A stretch of DNA of 64,000 bases from Panagrolaimus kolymaensis (GCA_028622995.1 JAJQJQ010000009.1:6324001-6388000); one strand, 5' to 3'; numbered from the stretch's first letter, positions 8,481-22,267 are shown. Notes: generated from the letters alone by a model not told the origin. Numbers and translations: made by a program.

Positions 8481-8988
8481 ACCAGTTTTTTTTAATAAAA
8501 GAAATTAACATTGGATTTTTATTTAAAAATTTTTAGAAATACAAGGCTAATAAACAAAAAAGCGATGGTGGTAGAAGCAAGAAAAAATATAATGGCACGC
8601 AAAAGTATAAAAAGATTTAAAAAATAAACTGAATTTTTTATTGATTAATTTGATTATGAAAGAGAGAGAAAAATGATTGATTGATAATTGGACACTGCTT
8701 TTTTCTTTTAGTTTGAGCGAATGGTGGCACTTGGAAGGAAAAAACATTTAAAAAATATGATAACATTTTCATGGGAGCAACAAGATTATAAAATAAGAAG
8801 CGGCGAATCAATTAATAAACAAAATGTATTATAAAAAAGTCACAGAAAGTGCTGCTTTTAAAAAATAATGATGAATTCTTTTTTTTACTGAAGTATTGTT
8901 TGTATGTAAAAATATAGGCAAAAATATTTGTGCACCGATAAGGGATTGGAACAATAATGGCAGTTATTAATTTTTTATTTCAGCAAAT
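8481..8988. other. Intergenic, no gene seen
   Basis: AT-rich sequence with a GA-rich minus-strand frame at 8547-8747 that has no splice sites or family resemblance. Contains the 3' UTR of the large minus-strand gene ending at 8989. Confidence 0.5.
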
Positions 8989-11900
8989 TTAATGCGCTAC
9001 TTCACGCTTGAAACTGTATTCTTGCGATGCTTCCCTAAAAAACTTTATAATAAAGTAAAATTTTTGAAATAAAAGTTGTTTACTTGAAATCTGTTGGAAC
9101 TCCTTCACGATTTAATCGACGACCTCCATTTGCTTTAGATTCTCTCGAGTAGGTCTCGTGTCCACCGGGGATCTGCTCTTGACGATAATCCTTTTCATTC
9201 ATATTTCCATTTGGTAAACGCATTAATAATGAATCACGAAATTCATTTTCCAAACGAGCCATGTCGTCGTCATATCTAAAACCATTTCGCTTTAAATATA
9301 AAACGAAAGTTTCTTATTTACCTTTTAACTGAGCTACCAAAAGGTCCTCGACCTTCATCCCAATCAGCATAACTTCGGGATTTAGAAATTGGGCGATAAA
9401 CACTATTATTTTCTGAGAAACCACGATGTGGAGGTGGCATAGGAGGTTCACCACGTGCTGAACGAGGAAGAGTAGGAGGGAATTCAATAAATGGTGCAGG
9501 ACCAGCGCTACCTCGTCTCCATGAATGTTCACGTCCTCCATCATGGAAAACATCACCTAAAAAAATAATTTGCTGATTAATATAAGCTTAACTAAAATTT
9601 ATTTACGAGTTGAATGGCTTTTATGCATGCGTCCAGTGCGATTATAATTTTCTCGGAAATCACCATTTGGAACGTATTTGAGCTCTCCACGTCGTAAACT
9701 ATCTGATAATGAACCATATCGAGCATGGGCGAGTCCACTCCGATTATCATTAAAACGATTGGAGAAGTCTCCAAAATTTTCTCGTTCACGATCTCTTCGA
9801 GTTGAAGATGATCGATTATAGCTTTCATAAGCTGGCAAATAACCACTATGTCCTCCACCTCGTTGCATGGAGTTGCTACGCCATTGACCTAAATTATGCA
9901 AAGTTTTTATTACTCAATATGTTAACAGAAAGCGGTTAGAAAGTGACAGAATAAAGTAGGTAACTCAGGAAAATGCAAACAAAAGAATAAACAAAAAGCG
10001 TACGGATATCTGTATATGCTTTATCAACAGCTTGATAAGCACGTTTAACAGCTTGATTTAATTCATCTGCAGTATATCGTCGACCATTATATTTTTGAAG
10101 TATAACTTCACCTTGGCGTTGTTGTTGCTGTGGTTGTTGCTGCATCTGTTGGGTTTGACTTCCTTGTGCAAGCCTTTTACGCAACCGTTGATAAGCTTCA
10201 TTATTTTCCATTTTATAATAATTGAATGCGCTTTTATCTAACGTTGATTTATGATTGGTATCTTGTAAAATTCCACGATTTTGTTGTTGTTCTAAATTTG
10301 GACGGACAAAGTTTTTATGAAGCAAAACTTAAGAATTGCTTTAGATTATTAGTTTTTTATTAAACGACAAAAAAGTATTTATAAAAAAAGTTAGTTAATT
10401 TTTGAAATTACCTCCTTGTCCACCATGTCCGCCATGCCATTCAACATATTCTTGATGGCCGCCATAACCGTGACCAGAACGATGGCGGCTACTTTTTTGT
10501 CGACGTTCTCGTCGAATAACACGGCGTTCAACTTCTTCTGTGCGTTTATTTTCTTCAACGCGTTGAATGGTTTCAGTGACTTTTGGCTAAAATTGTATTT
10601 ATATTTTTTTAATTACTAAAATCAAAGGGGTTGACATACTTTAGCTTGAACAAAGTGATGTTGTTCTCGAACGATCCGACGTTCAGGTTCAGCATAAGTC
10701 ATTTGTTCTCGACTATCCAATTGGCTTCGCTTCATGATACTTCGAGGAGTAATATCCTAAAATTAAAATTATTTCGTTGAATGTTAGAATTTTTGAGATA
10801 TGTTAAGGCTTGGAACTAAGCAAAAAAATAAAAAGACACCACAAAATCAAACATCAAAAAAGCTAAAGCTTTAAAACACAATATGTATTTTTTCCGACCT
10901 CCCAAATTTCCATTGTTGGCATTGATCCATAATGTTCATGATGATGTTGCCTTCGTTTAGATTGCAAACTAAATTCTCGAGTCATTGTTGTTTGTGCTGA
11001 ATCGGGAGGAGTATTACAAATTTCATGTGGGATAAATGGCCAAATTTTTTCTTCCTTTTTTTCATTCTGGAAACAAAATCACTTTTGAAAAAAAAGTCAC
11101 TCCAAAAAATGTTTCCATATATGACTTTTAGGATGAACCAGCGCACTTTAATTTCAACTTCGAAACTTATTATCTTTCTTTGTGGTAATGCAAAATATAT
11201 AAGGTTAGTAAAAGTAGAGGAAAAAAAGCATTTTGCAAAAGGAAAGTGAAAGTGAAGCATTCCCAATGTTTTGTTGTTATTTTTATATAATAATTTTGAA
11301 GCACCCATAACCGTGAACATACAGCTTCGAAGAATATAAACAAACCTCAGGTGGAGCAGTAGTCGTTCTAACTTTTAATAAACCATTAGCATCTTCGGCT
11401 TTAGCCCCGTTCAGAGATACAACCGATCGAGGACTGAACGAATTATTAAATTGCCAAGTGGCCGACGAAGCATCCTATAAAAAGAAAAAGAAAGCTGAAA
11501 AGATTTTTGCCCCCCACAAAAAAATGATAGATAAAAAACACTTTAGGAGAAAAATTTACAAAAACATAAGCAATCCTTTTTCAGGATTTTACTCTTTTTT
11601 TAGAAGCAAACAATCCATAATAAGAAAGCGACGACATTTTTGATGCTATTTTTTGACTGGCATATTTCAGCAGCAAAAGCAATTTTAAAGCTTCTCTCTC
11701 CTTACCGTAACATAACCGCTTCGATCTTGTTGATTGAAGGAACTTGTATCAGTAGATATGCGCGATTCAAGCATTTCACGAATTTGCTCCTGTAAAAGCA
11801 GAGCTCGGTTATGCAAAAATAGCACTCTCAAATTATGGCAAATTTTGTTATTAATTAAGAGAAAAAAAGAAAAAAGCGTAAAACGAGTAGCAATGTTTTT

Positions 11901-14900
11901 GGTGGAAAAAGACAAAAGATCAAAAACATTTTTTTTCGGGTGAAAAAAAAAGACATTGCTCCACGCATTCGCTGTATGTATGTACAAATCTATTATGTAT
12001 TAAAAAAAAGCAGATATAAATACCTTGAAATGAGTGGGAAGTGGCTCTGGATCTGTTTTAATAATATCTGAACCAACTAGTTTGTAGTCATGGCGTCTAT
12101 TTTTCGAACGCTCTGCTAATTCTTGATTCTTGCGCGCCAGTTCATCCAAATCGTCATGCTGTGGAATAAATGAATAAATAATGAGTAAGATTGGGTTGGT
12201 TATTAATTAATTAATTAATAGATTAAAAAGGGATAAGAGAAGGCCATGGCAAACCACAGCAAAAAAACAGCAAGCAGTGATTATAACTGCGATGCAACGG
12301 GAATAAAAAATGCATGGACAAAAAACTTACCTTTTTAGGTTCTTGAGCAGCCTGAAAAAAAGTTTAAATTATTAATTTTTGTTTTTCTCTGTTTTTTAAT
12401 TAACATGCATCATTCCAAACACACAATTTAAGCTTTTTTATTTGAATTGAAAAAACCAATTAAGATTATCTTTATATTTTTATTTATTTATTTTATTTAA
12501 AACTTTTTTTTGTTGTTGCAAAATTATTACACTTTTTATTTGGGATAGTTTTATGAAAGCTGCTGAAATAAAAAAAATTGAGTGTTTTAAAGTAAAAAAC
12601 GGGAAAAATCATACAAAAAAAATTTGGTTGTTGTTGTTGTTGCACAAACCTGAATGTTGTTGTTGTTGCTTAGAAGAATTATTAATTAATATATCCGTCA
12701 TGAAGGGAAAAATAAGGGGAATTTAAGCATCACAAAATTCATATATCAATATCAATTTAAAAAAACTTTTGCAAAACCATTAACAAAAGCAATAATGTTT
12801 GTAAATATATTTTTTTACTACAAAAAAGCCCAATTATAAAAACGAATAAGACAGAGGCAGTGATAATATAAGCGGCTCAATAATTTTTTTGTAAATTAAA
12901 ATATGGAACTTAAGATAAGAAAAAAATAACAAAAAAAGTGCAAGCCGATAAAATATAAATGAAGCAAAAAATAAAAAAATAAAAAGCGAGACAATTTAAT
13001 TTTGATACAATGTTTTTTTTATGAATAAAAACATAAAAAAAAGAAGAAGAAAAAAACCTGAAAGGCTTGGCAACAATGTCATATTTTCCAGGATTAGAAT
13101 TATTATTAACTGAACGACTCTGAAGTGAAACAATCACAATTTTGGATTAGAAAACGAAAGAAGAGTTGAAAAAACTTGCATAATATTCACTAAATTAAGA
13201 AACAGATTTTGATTGAATAAAACATATGTTTATGGCGCCTAGTCATAACTATTAACAAAATTAAAATAAGTTTAATAATATCTATGATTTAAAAAAAAGC
13301 TTTCTTTATTAAAGATATTTGCTACTTCCAGGTGACATAGGTTGATATCGCATTCCTGGAGGCCCTAAATGATATCCAGATGGTGATTGTTTTGGCATAG
13401 GTGGAGGAGGTGGTGGCGGAATATTTGATGATGATATATGATGATGATGCCCAGTACTTCGAACAGGGGCATATTCACTTTGATGATGACTAGCTATATT
13501 ACTTGTTTGGGTTGTAGCTGATGGCCTCATCGTATGACTTTCATGTCGATGTAAAGATTGTTGTTGTTGTTGAGCTTGGTGTTGTTGCTGTTGTTGTTGA
13601 ATATGTTGTTGATGTTGGTGTTGGGCAGTAGTTTGAACAGCTTGTATTAACCGCCGAGTATTTCCAGGTTGTTGTGGCGGCGGGGTTCGAGGTGAAATTT
13701 GGCCTAATTGACCATATTGAGGTGATGGAGGCCGCTAAAGCAAAAGCTCATTTTTAAAGTCCGTAAAATTTTATTAAAAAGAAAATGGAATTCTAAATTA
13801 TTAAACATGAGAGAGAAAGAGAGCTAGTAATTTCAAAAGTTGGACATGTTAGATTGAAAGTAATTTTTATTCATTTAGACCAACTTTATATCCTGGAGGC
13901 AATGGTGGTGGAACATATGGCCTTGCACGTTCATAACTTGGTGGAGCAGGAGATGGTTGTATAGCTTGTATAATTCTTTGTAATCTTCTTTGAGAAGTTG
14001 AAGAAGTTGGACGTTGTTGATGATGAAGACTTGAAGGATCATCGTGGTGTCGGTGAGCCGCTGATGATTGAGCAGATTGTTGGGGCATGGCAGAACTTGA
14101 GCTTTGTTGTTGTTGAGAATATGGGGCATGTTGTTGTTTTTGTTGATGTTGTGGAGTACCTGATCGGGATGCATGTTTGGAAGAATATGGTTCGCCTCCG
14201 CCAGCGCTTGAGGATGTCATAGTTCTTTCTCGTGGAATAGGTCTTTGTCGATGTTGTTGTTGCTGTTGTTGAGAATGATGTTGCTGATGTTGGTGGTGAA
14301 GATGGTGTTGTTGAGCTTCACCTCGAGAATCAACTCGTCGAAGCAATGTTCCACCATTTGATGGAGGAGCAGATCGATGATGATGATGAGGAGTCTAAGA
14401 GGAAAAACAATAAAATAAAAAATGTGCAAAATAAGGAAAAAATCCAAGCTAAGGATGGTGATAGTTTCTAATTCTAATAACATACATTTGTTGCAGTTCG
14501 ACGTGAACTTTCGTGGTGCTGTTGTTGAGAAGGTTTAGGCGTGGAAGCGGTTGTTTGTGGCTGCAAAAAAAGCAAAAAACAATAAACACCAAAACCAAAA
14601 AAAAAGTAAAATAAAACCAAGGCCAAAAAGCGTTATTTTATTTTTGAGCTCCAAAACCAAAAAATTTCGGGGAAGATGGGTAACTTACAGATTCGCTATT
14701 TCGGCGTTCACTATAAGCTCTTCTTTGCATAGTTGAAGCTTGAGATTGAACTTGAGATTCAAATAGTTGTAATCGTCTACGAACATCAATATTTGGTGGC
14801 GGATCTCTATTGGTTATTGTTGAAGAATGTGGTGGGAGATCGTAAATTTTTTCCCAATCATTTATAGCTAAAATTAATTTTAATAATTTTATGATTTGTT

Positions 14901-17900
14901 TTATATTTAAGTTTAAAAGCTTACGAGTTTTGTTGTGAGGATTTAGTGAACGACTTCGAGATTGTGAAGGCGTTTGTTGTCGGTAAGATGGATCATCTAA
15001 TCGATGAAAATTTTTTTCATGAATAACTTCAACTTCTTCACCTCCTTGATCAATAAAATTTGGTGAAAGACTATTATGAATTTGAGTGCTACGTTTTTTT
15101 ATAATTTTAACAGCATTTGGTGCATGTGGCAAGAAACCCCCGGAAGGCGTTTGTCTGGCTTGTTTGAAAGCTGCTCGAGGTCGATGACTTCCATCTGGAG
15201 AAGGATGTATCACATATTTAGTTTGACGCTTCGCTGCATCGTCCAATGGTCCAGTACCCATGCCACGTCGAGGAGAATGTGGAGGAGAATTTGTTGGAGT
15301 AAAATTTTTTCTTTCTTTTTTATATTTAGGATCATAAACGATTGGTTGCCATCGATATTCACCTTCATCTGGCACACCTGGAGCAAAATTTACTATGGGT
15401 TCATTTCCAGGTTCAACGGTCACAGGCCTACGAAGAGTTGGCCAAATATATGGTTTTTCTGGAGGAGGTTGCCATCGTTTTCCAGTTCTAAATATTTCTG
15501 GTTCTTCATCGGGTTTCTCAATAAACGCTTCTCTTCTTTTTAATAAATCAACTTCGATTCGTTCTTTTTCCAATAATTCTTCACTAGTTAATATTTCATT
15601 TTTAGCTGCCACTCCTGGCGGTTTATCCACCATATATGTCCTTCGCCAAGTGTTCAAAGTACTGGGCGACATGGTTTCACGTGGATCAAATTCACCAGAC
15701 ATAGCTGAAATTGGACGAGTTTCAAATATACGCATATTTGAAGGTGGTGGAGGTCCAGGATCTTCTGCATATTGTGGAATAGTATTTTCTATTATTTCAT
15801 CCGTTGGTGAAAGAGTATTTATTTGTGGAATATTATGAAGCATAGGAATTTGTTGAGGTTGCTGCGATTGTTGGGGATGTGAATGTCTTTGTGATGGAGG
15901 CTGTTCATTAATAAGTTGTTGTCGTTGCTCATATAAACGCTGTTGTTGAACTTGCATAGCTTGTAATTGACGATGATGGAGAAAACCTTCTCTTTCTTCT
16001 CGTCGACGCATTGCTTCCATTTCTCTATGTTTTTGTTTACGAAATTCTTCAATCCTTTCTGGATCAAGAATGCTACGAGCCATTGCACTTGCAGGCCGAG
16101 GACGATCCGTACTTTTGTGAGGTGGAGGTGGCCAAATTACAACTCCATCATCACCAGTTTGGGCATTTTCCTAAAAATTAATTATTATAGCTCCTTTTTC
16201 AAATAATATTTTGCCTACATGATGCCGATTTAATTCCATTTCAGAAGCAGAAATATTTTTCATTCGATTCATTTGTTGTTGTTGATGTTGCTGCTGTTGT
16301 TGTTCTTGGTAGTGATATTGATTATATTGCTCTTGGAAATGCATCTCTTCTTCATATCTTTGTCTTTCAGAAGTTTGATTCATTACAGGTGCCACTGATT
16401 GCGATCTATAAAATAATTAAATTTATTCTCTTTATTTCGAAAAAGATCTAACAAACCTAGGACGATCGCCACCATTATTGGAATGAGATGCTGTAACTTC
16501 TTCAAGTTTGAAGAAGGGTCCATTAAATGAGGTTGTCGGATATCGGGGTACATTTTGTGGTGTATAACTGCGGTGCTCCCGATGCTTCCGTAAACTTTCT
16601 TGCATAATTCGAAATTTTTCAGGTTCATCTAATTCAAAAGTACTTCCATAATTTGCGGGAGTTCGACGATTGCTAGGATCTATGCCGACACCACTGCTTT
16701 GGGAAGGCTGTTGTTGTGGTTGTTCAGATGACATATTTGGGGTTTGTTGTTGTCGAGTTATATGAGTGCCTTGTTCCCAACTTTGTTCTTGATCTGAATA
16801 ATGCTGCTGGTGTGAATAATTTTGCTTTAAAATTGATTTAGGTGTTTGTCGTCCAGGAGGTGGGGACATCAATCGTTCACTATAATCGTCTTCAGGCTGC
16901 CGAGTTGGTAGCGGTTGGCTTGCACGATCAAAACGACCTTGTAATCGATTTTGATGGGATGAATTTGAAGCTTGAGAAATATTTAGTGAAACAACCGCTG
17001 GTGGATAAGGTCTATTTTCGTAAACAACTTTTTCAGGGAGTCTTTGTTGCGGAGTGTGTTCAGATGCAATTTGATCCGTACTTCCAGGAGGATACAATAA
17101 CTAAAATAATTTTGGATCGTTAGAAAAGTTAACTAAAATCAAAAATAAATTACTTGGCTGTTACTCCGTTTTTGACGAGACAAAGGTGTTTCAGTTTGAT
17201 ATCGGCTAGAATCGTACTCCTGGTGATGAGATGACGATGATAAACTATGTTGTTGATGTTGAGTTTCGCTTATAAACGACGACCTTCTTCTCTCCTGAAA
17301 TGTTTCCATGATGATTCAATAAAAAAAAGGTTTATGTTTGAATGAATTTTTCTTTATTTTTTTAATGTCGACAAGCAAAAAATTGCAATGGATTACCGCC
17401 CCCGGAAAAGGTTGCCCTCCATTCTTAAAAAAAATCAATCACTTTGACAAACAAAATTTGCGCAGCTTATTGTTTTGCTTTTTGACTGCTTGGATGCTTG
17501 CTATTTTTTAAACTTTTTTTTACTTTTCGTTACTGATAATCTCGCTTGTATGTCGGTTGCCTCATCTCTCATAAAAAATATCCATGTGCGCATTAATTCA
17601 AAAAAATTTTTTCGCCGCAAATGTGAAGTGGTTTCGAAGGGCTTTGTTCTAGAGGAGTCGACACAATATGCTTGAAGTTAAAAACGTCGAGGTTGCAGAA
17701 AAAATCACAATTGAGGGAGCAGTACAAAAGTCGTTTGGCAAACATTTTTATGTTTAAAAAAATAAATGCTTGATGCTAACACAATTGCTTTGGGCAAAAA
17801 AAGTGAGGGAGCTGCTAGACAAAAGAGGTTTAAAAAAAACAACAATTCAAAAAAGGGGTCAAAGCATATGCGTACCAAACTTGATGGTTGATTTGGAGCA

Positions 17901-20900
17901 TATTCGGTTGTAACACTGCTGGCACTGCTACCTTCATGAGGAGCTTCAGCTATATCAGGTAAGGAAGGAGTTCCAGCAAATGATCTGGAAACCAATCCAA
18001 CAACTGGCGTAGTTCGATGACGAGCATGCCGTTGTTCATCTCGTTTAATTTGATCCAAATATGCATTTTTAAGTTGTTGTACCCCAGCTCGCTGATATCG
18101 AACCATCTCTTGTTCATCACTAGCCGCAGATACATAACTTAAAGATGAATCAGGTCGATGATGTTGCGGTGGTGGCACAGATGATGATGAAAAACCCGTC
18201 GACATTGCTTTTGCTTCACAGAATGTAATAGCTATGAGTCATCGAAATATAATAATAATAATTTAATAATTGAGTCGAGCTATTACGTGAAGAAACATGC
18301 TGCAGAAAAGCAATAATTTGAAAAAATGCAAAAGAATAAACACGCTAAAATGGATGAACAAAAAAAGTAATAATAAAGTTAGAAATGAGTAACGATAAAA
18401 AAGGAGGTGAATAAAAATGCTTTTTTGATCTGATTTTATAAACGATGGAGGTTTATTTAATCGTCTTAAACCACCTTTAGTCATTGATCAAACTCATCGA
18501 TTAAAAAAAGGAAATAAAAAATAATATAAACCTAATCAAAAAAAAAGTAAGGAAGAAAAAAAAGTTATTTTTTTTAACAAAAGAGACTCAACAATAACAA
18601 TATTAACAAAATGAATGAACTAACTAACTGGACATAGGAGCAGCGTGAAATTAGAGTGTCAAATTAGACATTTAAAGCGCGCAGAAAAAGAAAAAGAAAA
18701 ATGAAATTCCTGAAGACAACAACATGCAGCACATTGGATTTTACAGAGAGAGAGATGGAAAAGAGCAAAGAGGAACAACAAAGCTTGAAAGAATGGGACA
18801 AGTAAGTAAGTGCTTGACGGCTAGAGAAAATCGTAAGAACCATCATCATTGATGGAACTTTGGTGGTTTTGAAAAAGAAAAATATAAATCAAGCAACAAG
18901 CTTAAAGGCCAGATAGATGCACGCTAGCTAGCTAACGGGGGTTATATTTTTAAGCTTGTGCTCGCTTGCTTTTGAAGTCCCGAAAATGAAAATGTTTTTC
19001 TTCTGTTGTTTTGTTATAGGGCGTGTGCGCAACTTTCTCCCAATATATGTATGTACTACCACTTGCGCAAAAATAGAACTAAAGTAGAAAAAAATAGTAA
19101 AGATAAGAAAAACTTTTTTCATTTTACAAAATTAATAAAAAATTTGTAATTTAACAAGCTGATTGGTATTCGACATTAAAAAAATTTATAATAAAAGAAA
19201 AAAGTTTTAAACTTACAGTGTATTTAGATAGATGAAATTCTTTTTTGAGCTGCCACGAAAGCTCGTCACCGCCTTTAGATGGATGATGACCGTTTTTGTA
19301 TGATGGTGATTCCTGTAAATCAAAAAAATAAAATATAGCTTTCAACCTTTAAAAATATATATATCAAATAATTGATCTCTTTAAAAGCGATACTTTAACT
19401 GATTAATATTAAAAAAATGTCAGATGTTTTGAAGCACGCATTTTTGCAACAAATTAAGATTTTGTTTATCAAGGCGGAGAATGAGCTGTTGTTGTTGCAA
19501 CTTTGCTCAGACGCGCATCTTCTTTTTATTTTTCTTCTTCCTCTTGCGTGTGTCACCTTAGAGCTTCTTCATTACTACCTTTTTTCATTCTTTCGATTTT
19601 GTATCTATTTTTTATTATGCATTGCACCTGTATGTTTAATTCAAGCAACAACAAAAAAATGCTTTTAACGTTAGTGCGCTGTATTTCATTTTTCCTTCTT
19701 CTTCAAGGATCTTCTAAGCTGGAAGTTGCGATTGTGCGCAACATACATGCGCCCACTTAACTAAGGACCATCAGCGAGAAGTTAAAGGATATAGTTGAAA
19801 ATCAGCAGCAAAAGAAAGCTAACAGCAAAGGAGGGTATCCCGAGAGATACCGCTGCTGACTGACGGTTAAAACTTTTTTTGCTGCGCAAAAGTTAAATAA
19901 AGAGTTGAGTTTTTTGGGCTAAATAAAAATGAAGGGATATTTGGTTAGATAAAAACATTGCTCAAGAAAAGAAATTTTTTTAACCCATCACAAACGCCGC
20001 CTCCAAGAAAGATTGTCGTCGTCTGCGCGTCAAAATAATATAGCTTTATCTTCGTCGTCGCCGCACTTAAACAGGAATAAAGTTGCGCGGTAGTTGTGCA
20101 TCTCTCCCTTTACTCCTTTAGTTAAAGCTTTTACCTAACTTCATCATTAAAGACAATTTGTTTAGGAATACACTTGAAAAATAGTTAGTTAGTTAATGCA
20201 TAATTTTTCTTTTTTGGAATTGTTTTTAAAAAAAATGTAGCAAGAGTTAAAAATTGAGTGAGCAGAAGATCGAAAAATATGGACAAAATTTAAGAGGATT
20301 TTTTAATTTTAAAAAATTTTTAAGTCGAAATAATACAAACTAACATTTTCATCAACTTTTTGCATGGTTTGAGAAACTTGTATTCGATCTGAAGCAAATG
20401 AAAGTTTAGGAGTTCGGGATAAATCTCCAACGGATCTCGTTCTTGATGGCATTCGATTTTTAGCATTTTCAAGATAACGATGTGTTCGAATTTTTACCAA
20501 CCAACCATCTTCATTTGTTGGTGGAGGTTTAGTTTCTGACTAAACAAAAAAATTTGAGTTCCAAAATAACATTATTTATTACAAACCTGTGGACTTTTAA
20601 ATTTGTTATGAATTGGCGGTGCCATCCTTAATTCTCCCATTGATTGGCTTCGACTCATGCTTCTCTAAAACATTAATTTATTTTAAAAAATCTATAGAAA
20701 TTATTATATAAAAAAGGAAAAGGGGTTGCTGGTTTTAGGCTTTTAAGAATCCAAAATTAATTTAAAAATCATTGCCAGGTAAATTGGAAAAAAGTGTAAA
20801 ATTTAAATAAATCCAAAAAAGATAAGGGGAGATAGAAATTGGAAAAGAAATATAAAAAAAATAAACACCCTCAATACTTACGTGCATAAAAAAGAGAAGA

Positions 20901-22267
20901 TAGCACACATTAGTAATAATAATAATTGAGAAGAGAAGGAAGAATATTCATTTTTTCGGCATCTTCAATAAGGTAGTCATCGACCACATTGTCCGGTGTC
21001 CTTACAAGCATTTCATAAAACTATCCCTTTTTTCTCTCCCAAATTTGGGAATCCCAGTGTAAACTTTTTATACATTTTAACTTTTTTGTAATTTTTATTT
21101 AATATGTGTGAGTTTTTTGTTTAAATTTTTAAAGATAATCTTAATTTGTTTTGTTTTTCAAACATGCATAATAAATAAAAACAAAAATCAACTACGAGGG
21201 ACATAAAAAAAACACAAGAAAACAAAAACATAAAAAAGCGGAAAGCTATAATCGAAAAAAGTTTTAAAAACCAAAATTTGATTTTTTTGCGAGCATAAAT
21301 GAACGGACATGGACATATTTAAATGACACCACCATATTAAAATAAAGTAAAGTAAAAACATTGTGCAAAAGTGGTAAAAAAAAGCGTGAAAAAATAAAAG
21401 AAAGAAGTAAACATGAAGCATTAGATTTGGATGTTAATGAAATGTACATATAAAAGCAAACATTTATTAAACTAACCTTTTGAAGGGATTCAATCCTTTT
21501 ACGAATTTCTTCTAATTGTCGTGAACTTTCATCATTTCCGTCATTCGCCTTAAAAAAATAAGTATTTATAGCTAAATTAAATAAATATGGATATTACTTT
21601 TGGACCGGGCCAAGCTGGTTTATTCCAAGGTTTATTTGCATCATCTTCGCTAGCTTTAAGAAATTGACGAAGTTTTGAAGCTTCCATTTCTCGATGACGA
21701 TCTAAGCTTTCAGTTAAATAAGTGCTGGTTGTAATTGGGCGACTTTCAACACTCTTAAATTTTAATTTTTACTCAAAAAAATTTTTTTGGGTTAAAGCTT
21801 ACGCGAATTCGACGTTGTTCCAATGGATCAAGTTTGAGAAGGGAGCGTTTACCATGTTGACTTGGAAAATCTTCAACAATTTTTTTCCCATAATTTGGTA
21901 GACTTCCATGTTGAGATGGAATAAAAGCATTTGTATTAACCTTAGGATCAATAATTTGCATACGTAATTGTTCTGCACTTCTTTGAGCTTTATAATCCCC
22001 ATTCATGCTTGCAATATATTCTGAACCTGAATGTGCACCACCCATATGAACTTCAGTGTTCTAAAAATAATAATAAACAAAGAAAAAATTTTAATAATGC
22101 AAAAAATATATTAAAATTACCGGTGTCTTTTCAGAAAGTTTATATAAAGGTGTTACAATTCGAACACTTGAAGCTTGAGTTTCAGCTGCATATTGACTTG
22201 ATGGAAATTCTCTTTTTTCCAATGAATGCCTAACTTGACTCATATCTCTCGCATTTTCATCAGTCAT
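8989..22267 (-). CDS. Very large Gln/Pro-rich disordered protein (possible PAT-12-type cytoskeletal protein)
   Basis: The long form starts MTDENARDMSQVRHS at 22267 and joins in frame through 22121-22267, 21803-22060, 21598-21753, 21477-21548, 20587-20664, 20345-20539, 19217-19312, 17154-17294, 16457-17100, 16219-16405, 14925-16170, 14689-14867, 14486-14560, 13058-13119, 12650-12668, 12331-12351, 12024-12158, 11706-11789, 11346-11474, 10899-11066, 10640-10756, 10412-10586, 10004-10327, 9607-9888, 9322-9556, 9084-9275 and 8989-9034: about 1,820 residues. No enzyme domain is visible. It has poly-Gln tracts, a Trp/Pro block (GKRWQPPPEKPYIWPTLRRP, EYRWQPIVYDPKYKKERKNF), a charged helix (EEVERRVIRRERRQ) and PISKSRSYADWDE near the end. 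A nematode-specific hemidesmosome or cytoskeletal linker such as PAT-12 is my best guess from architecture and memory only. Confidence 0.7.
13309..13734 (-). CDS. Alternative terminal exon 2 of the large gene (poly-Gln, poly-Pro)
   Basis: It opens after a TTTAG acceptor in phase 0 with RPPSPQYGQLGQISPRTPPP, contains NTRRLIQAVQ (compare QRRLQRIIQAIQ in the preceding alternative exon), long CAA-coded Gln tracts and an IPPPPPPPMPK proline run. It stops at 13309 after GMRYQPMSPGSSKYL. Two adjacent stop-ending exons with the same helix-polyQ-proline layout suggest exon duplication giving alternative tails. Confidence 0.6.
   Translation of the reverse strand, partial: RPPSPQYGQLGQISPRTPPPQQPGNTRRLIQAVQTTAQHQHQQHIQQQQQQHQAQQQQQSLHRHESHTMRPSATTQTSNIASHHQSEYAPVRSTGHHHHISSSNIPPPPPPPMPKQSPSGYHLGPPGMRYQPMSPGSSKYL
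13867..14394 (-). CDS. Alternative terminal exon 1 of the large gene (His/Gln-rich)
   Basis: A clean TTAG acceptor opens a 175-codon frame in phase 0 after the exon at 14486-14560. It begins TPHHHHRSAPPSNGG, contains long His/Gln tracts, and ends in the compact proline-rich motif RPYVPPPLPPGYKVGLNE before TAA at 13867. Because it ends in a stop yet coding exons of the same frame continue downstream, it is best read as an alternative C-terminus. The helix QRRLQRIIQAIQ is echoed in the second alternative exon. Confidence 0.6.
   Translation of the reverse strand, partial: TPHHHHRSAPPSNGGTLLRRVDSRGEAQQHHLHHQHQQHHSQQQQQQHRQRPIPRERTMTSSSAGGGEPYSSKHASRSGTPQHQQKQQHAPYSQQQQSSSSAMPQQSAQSSAAHRHHDDPSSLHHQQRPTSSTSQRRLQRIIQAIQPSPAPPSYERARPYVPPPLPPGYKVGLNE
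17876..18205 (-). CDS. Alternative first exon of the large gene
   Basis: It starts MSTGFSSSSVPPPQHHRPD and runs 110 codons to a GTACGC donor in phase 0, compatible with the next exon at 17154-17294. None of the AG dinucleotides just upstream of the ATG keeps frame with the preceding exon (19217-19312, phase 0). I therefore read it as an alternative transcription start giving a shorter isoform without the first ~334 residues. The sequence is Ser/Pro-rich with an Arg/His helix (LDQIKRDEQRHARHR). The donor is not a GTAAG type. Confidence 0.6.

Noticed and set aside
15076..15838. Long plus-strand frames opposite exon 14925-16170
   Set aside because: They are shadows of a strongly supported minus-strand exon, with aromatic-rich nonsense composition and no splice logic.
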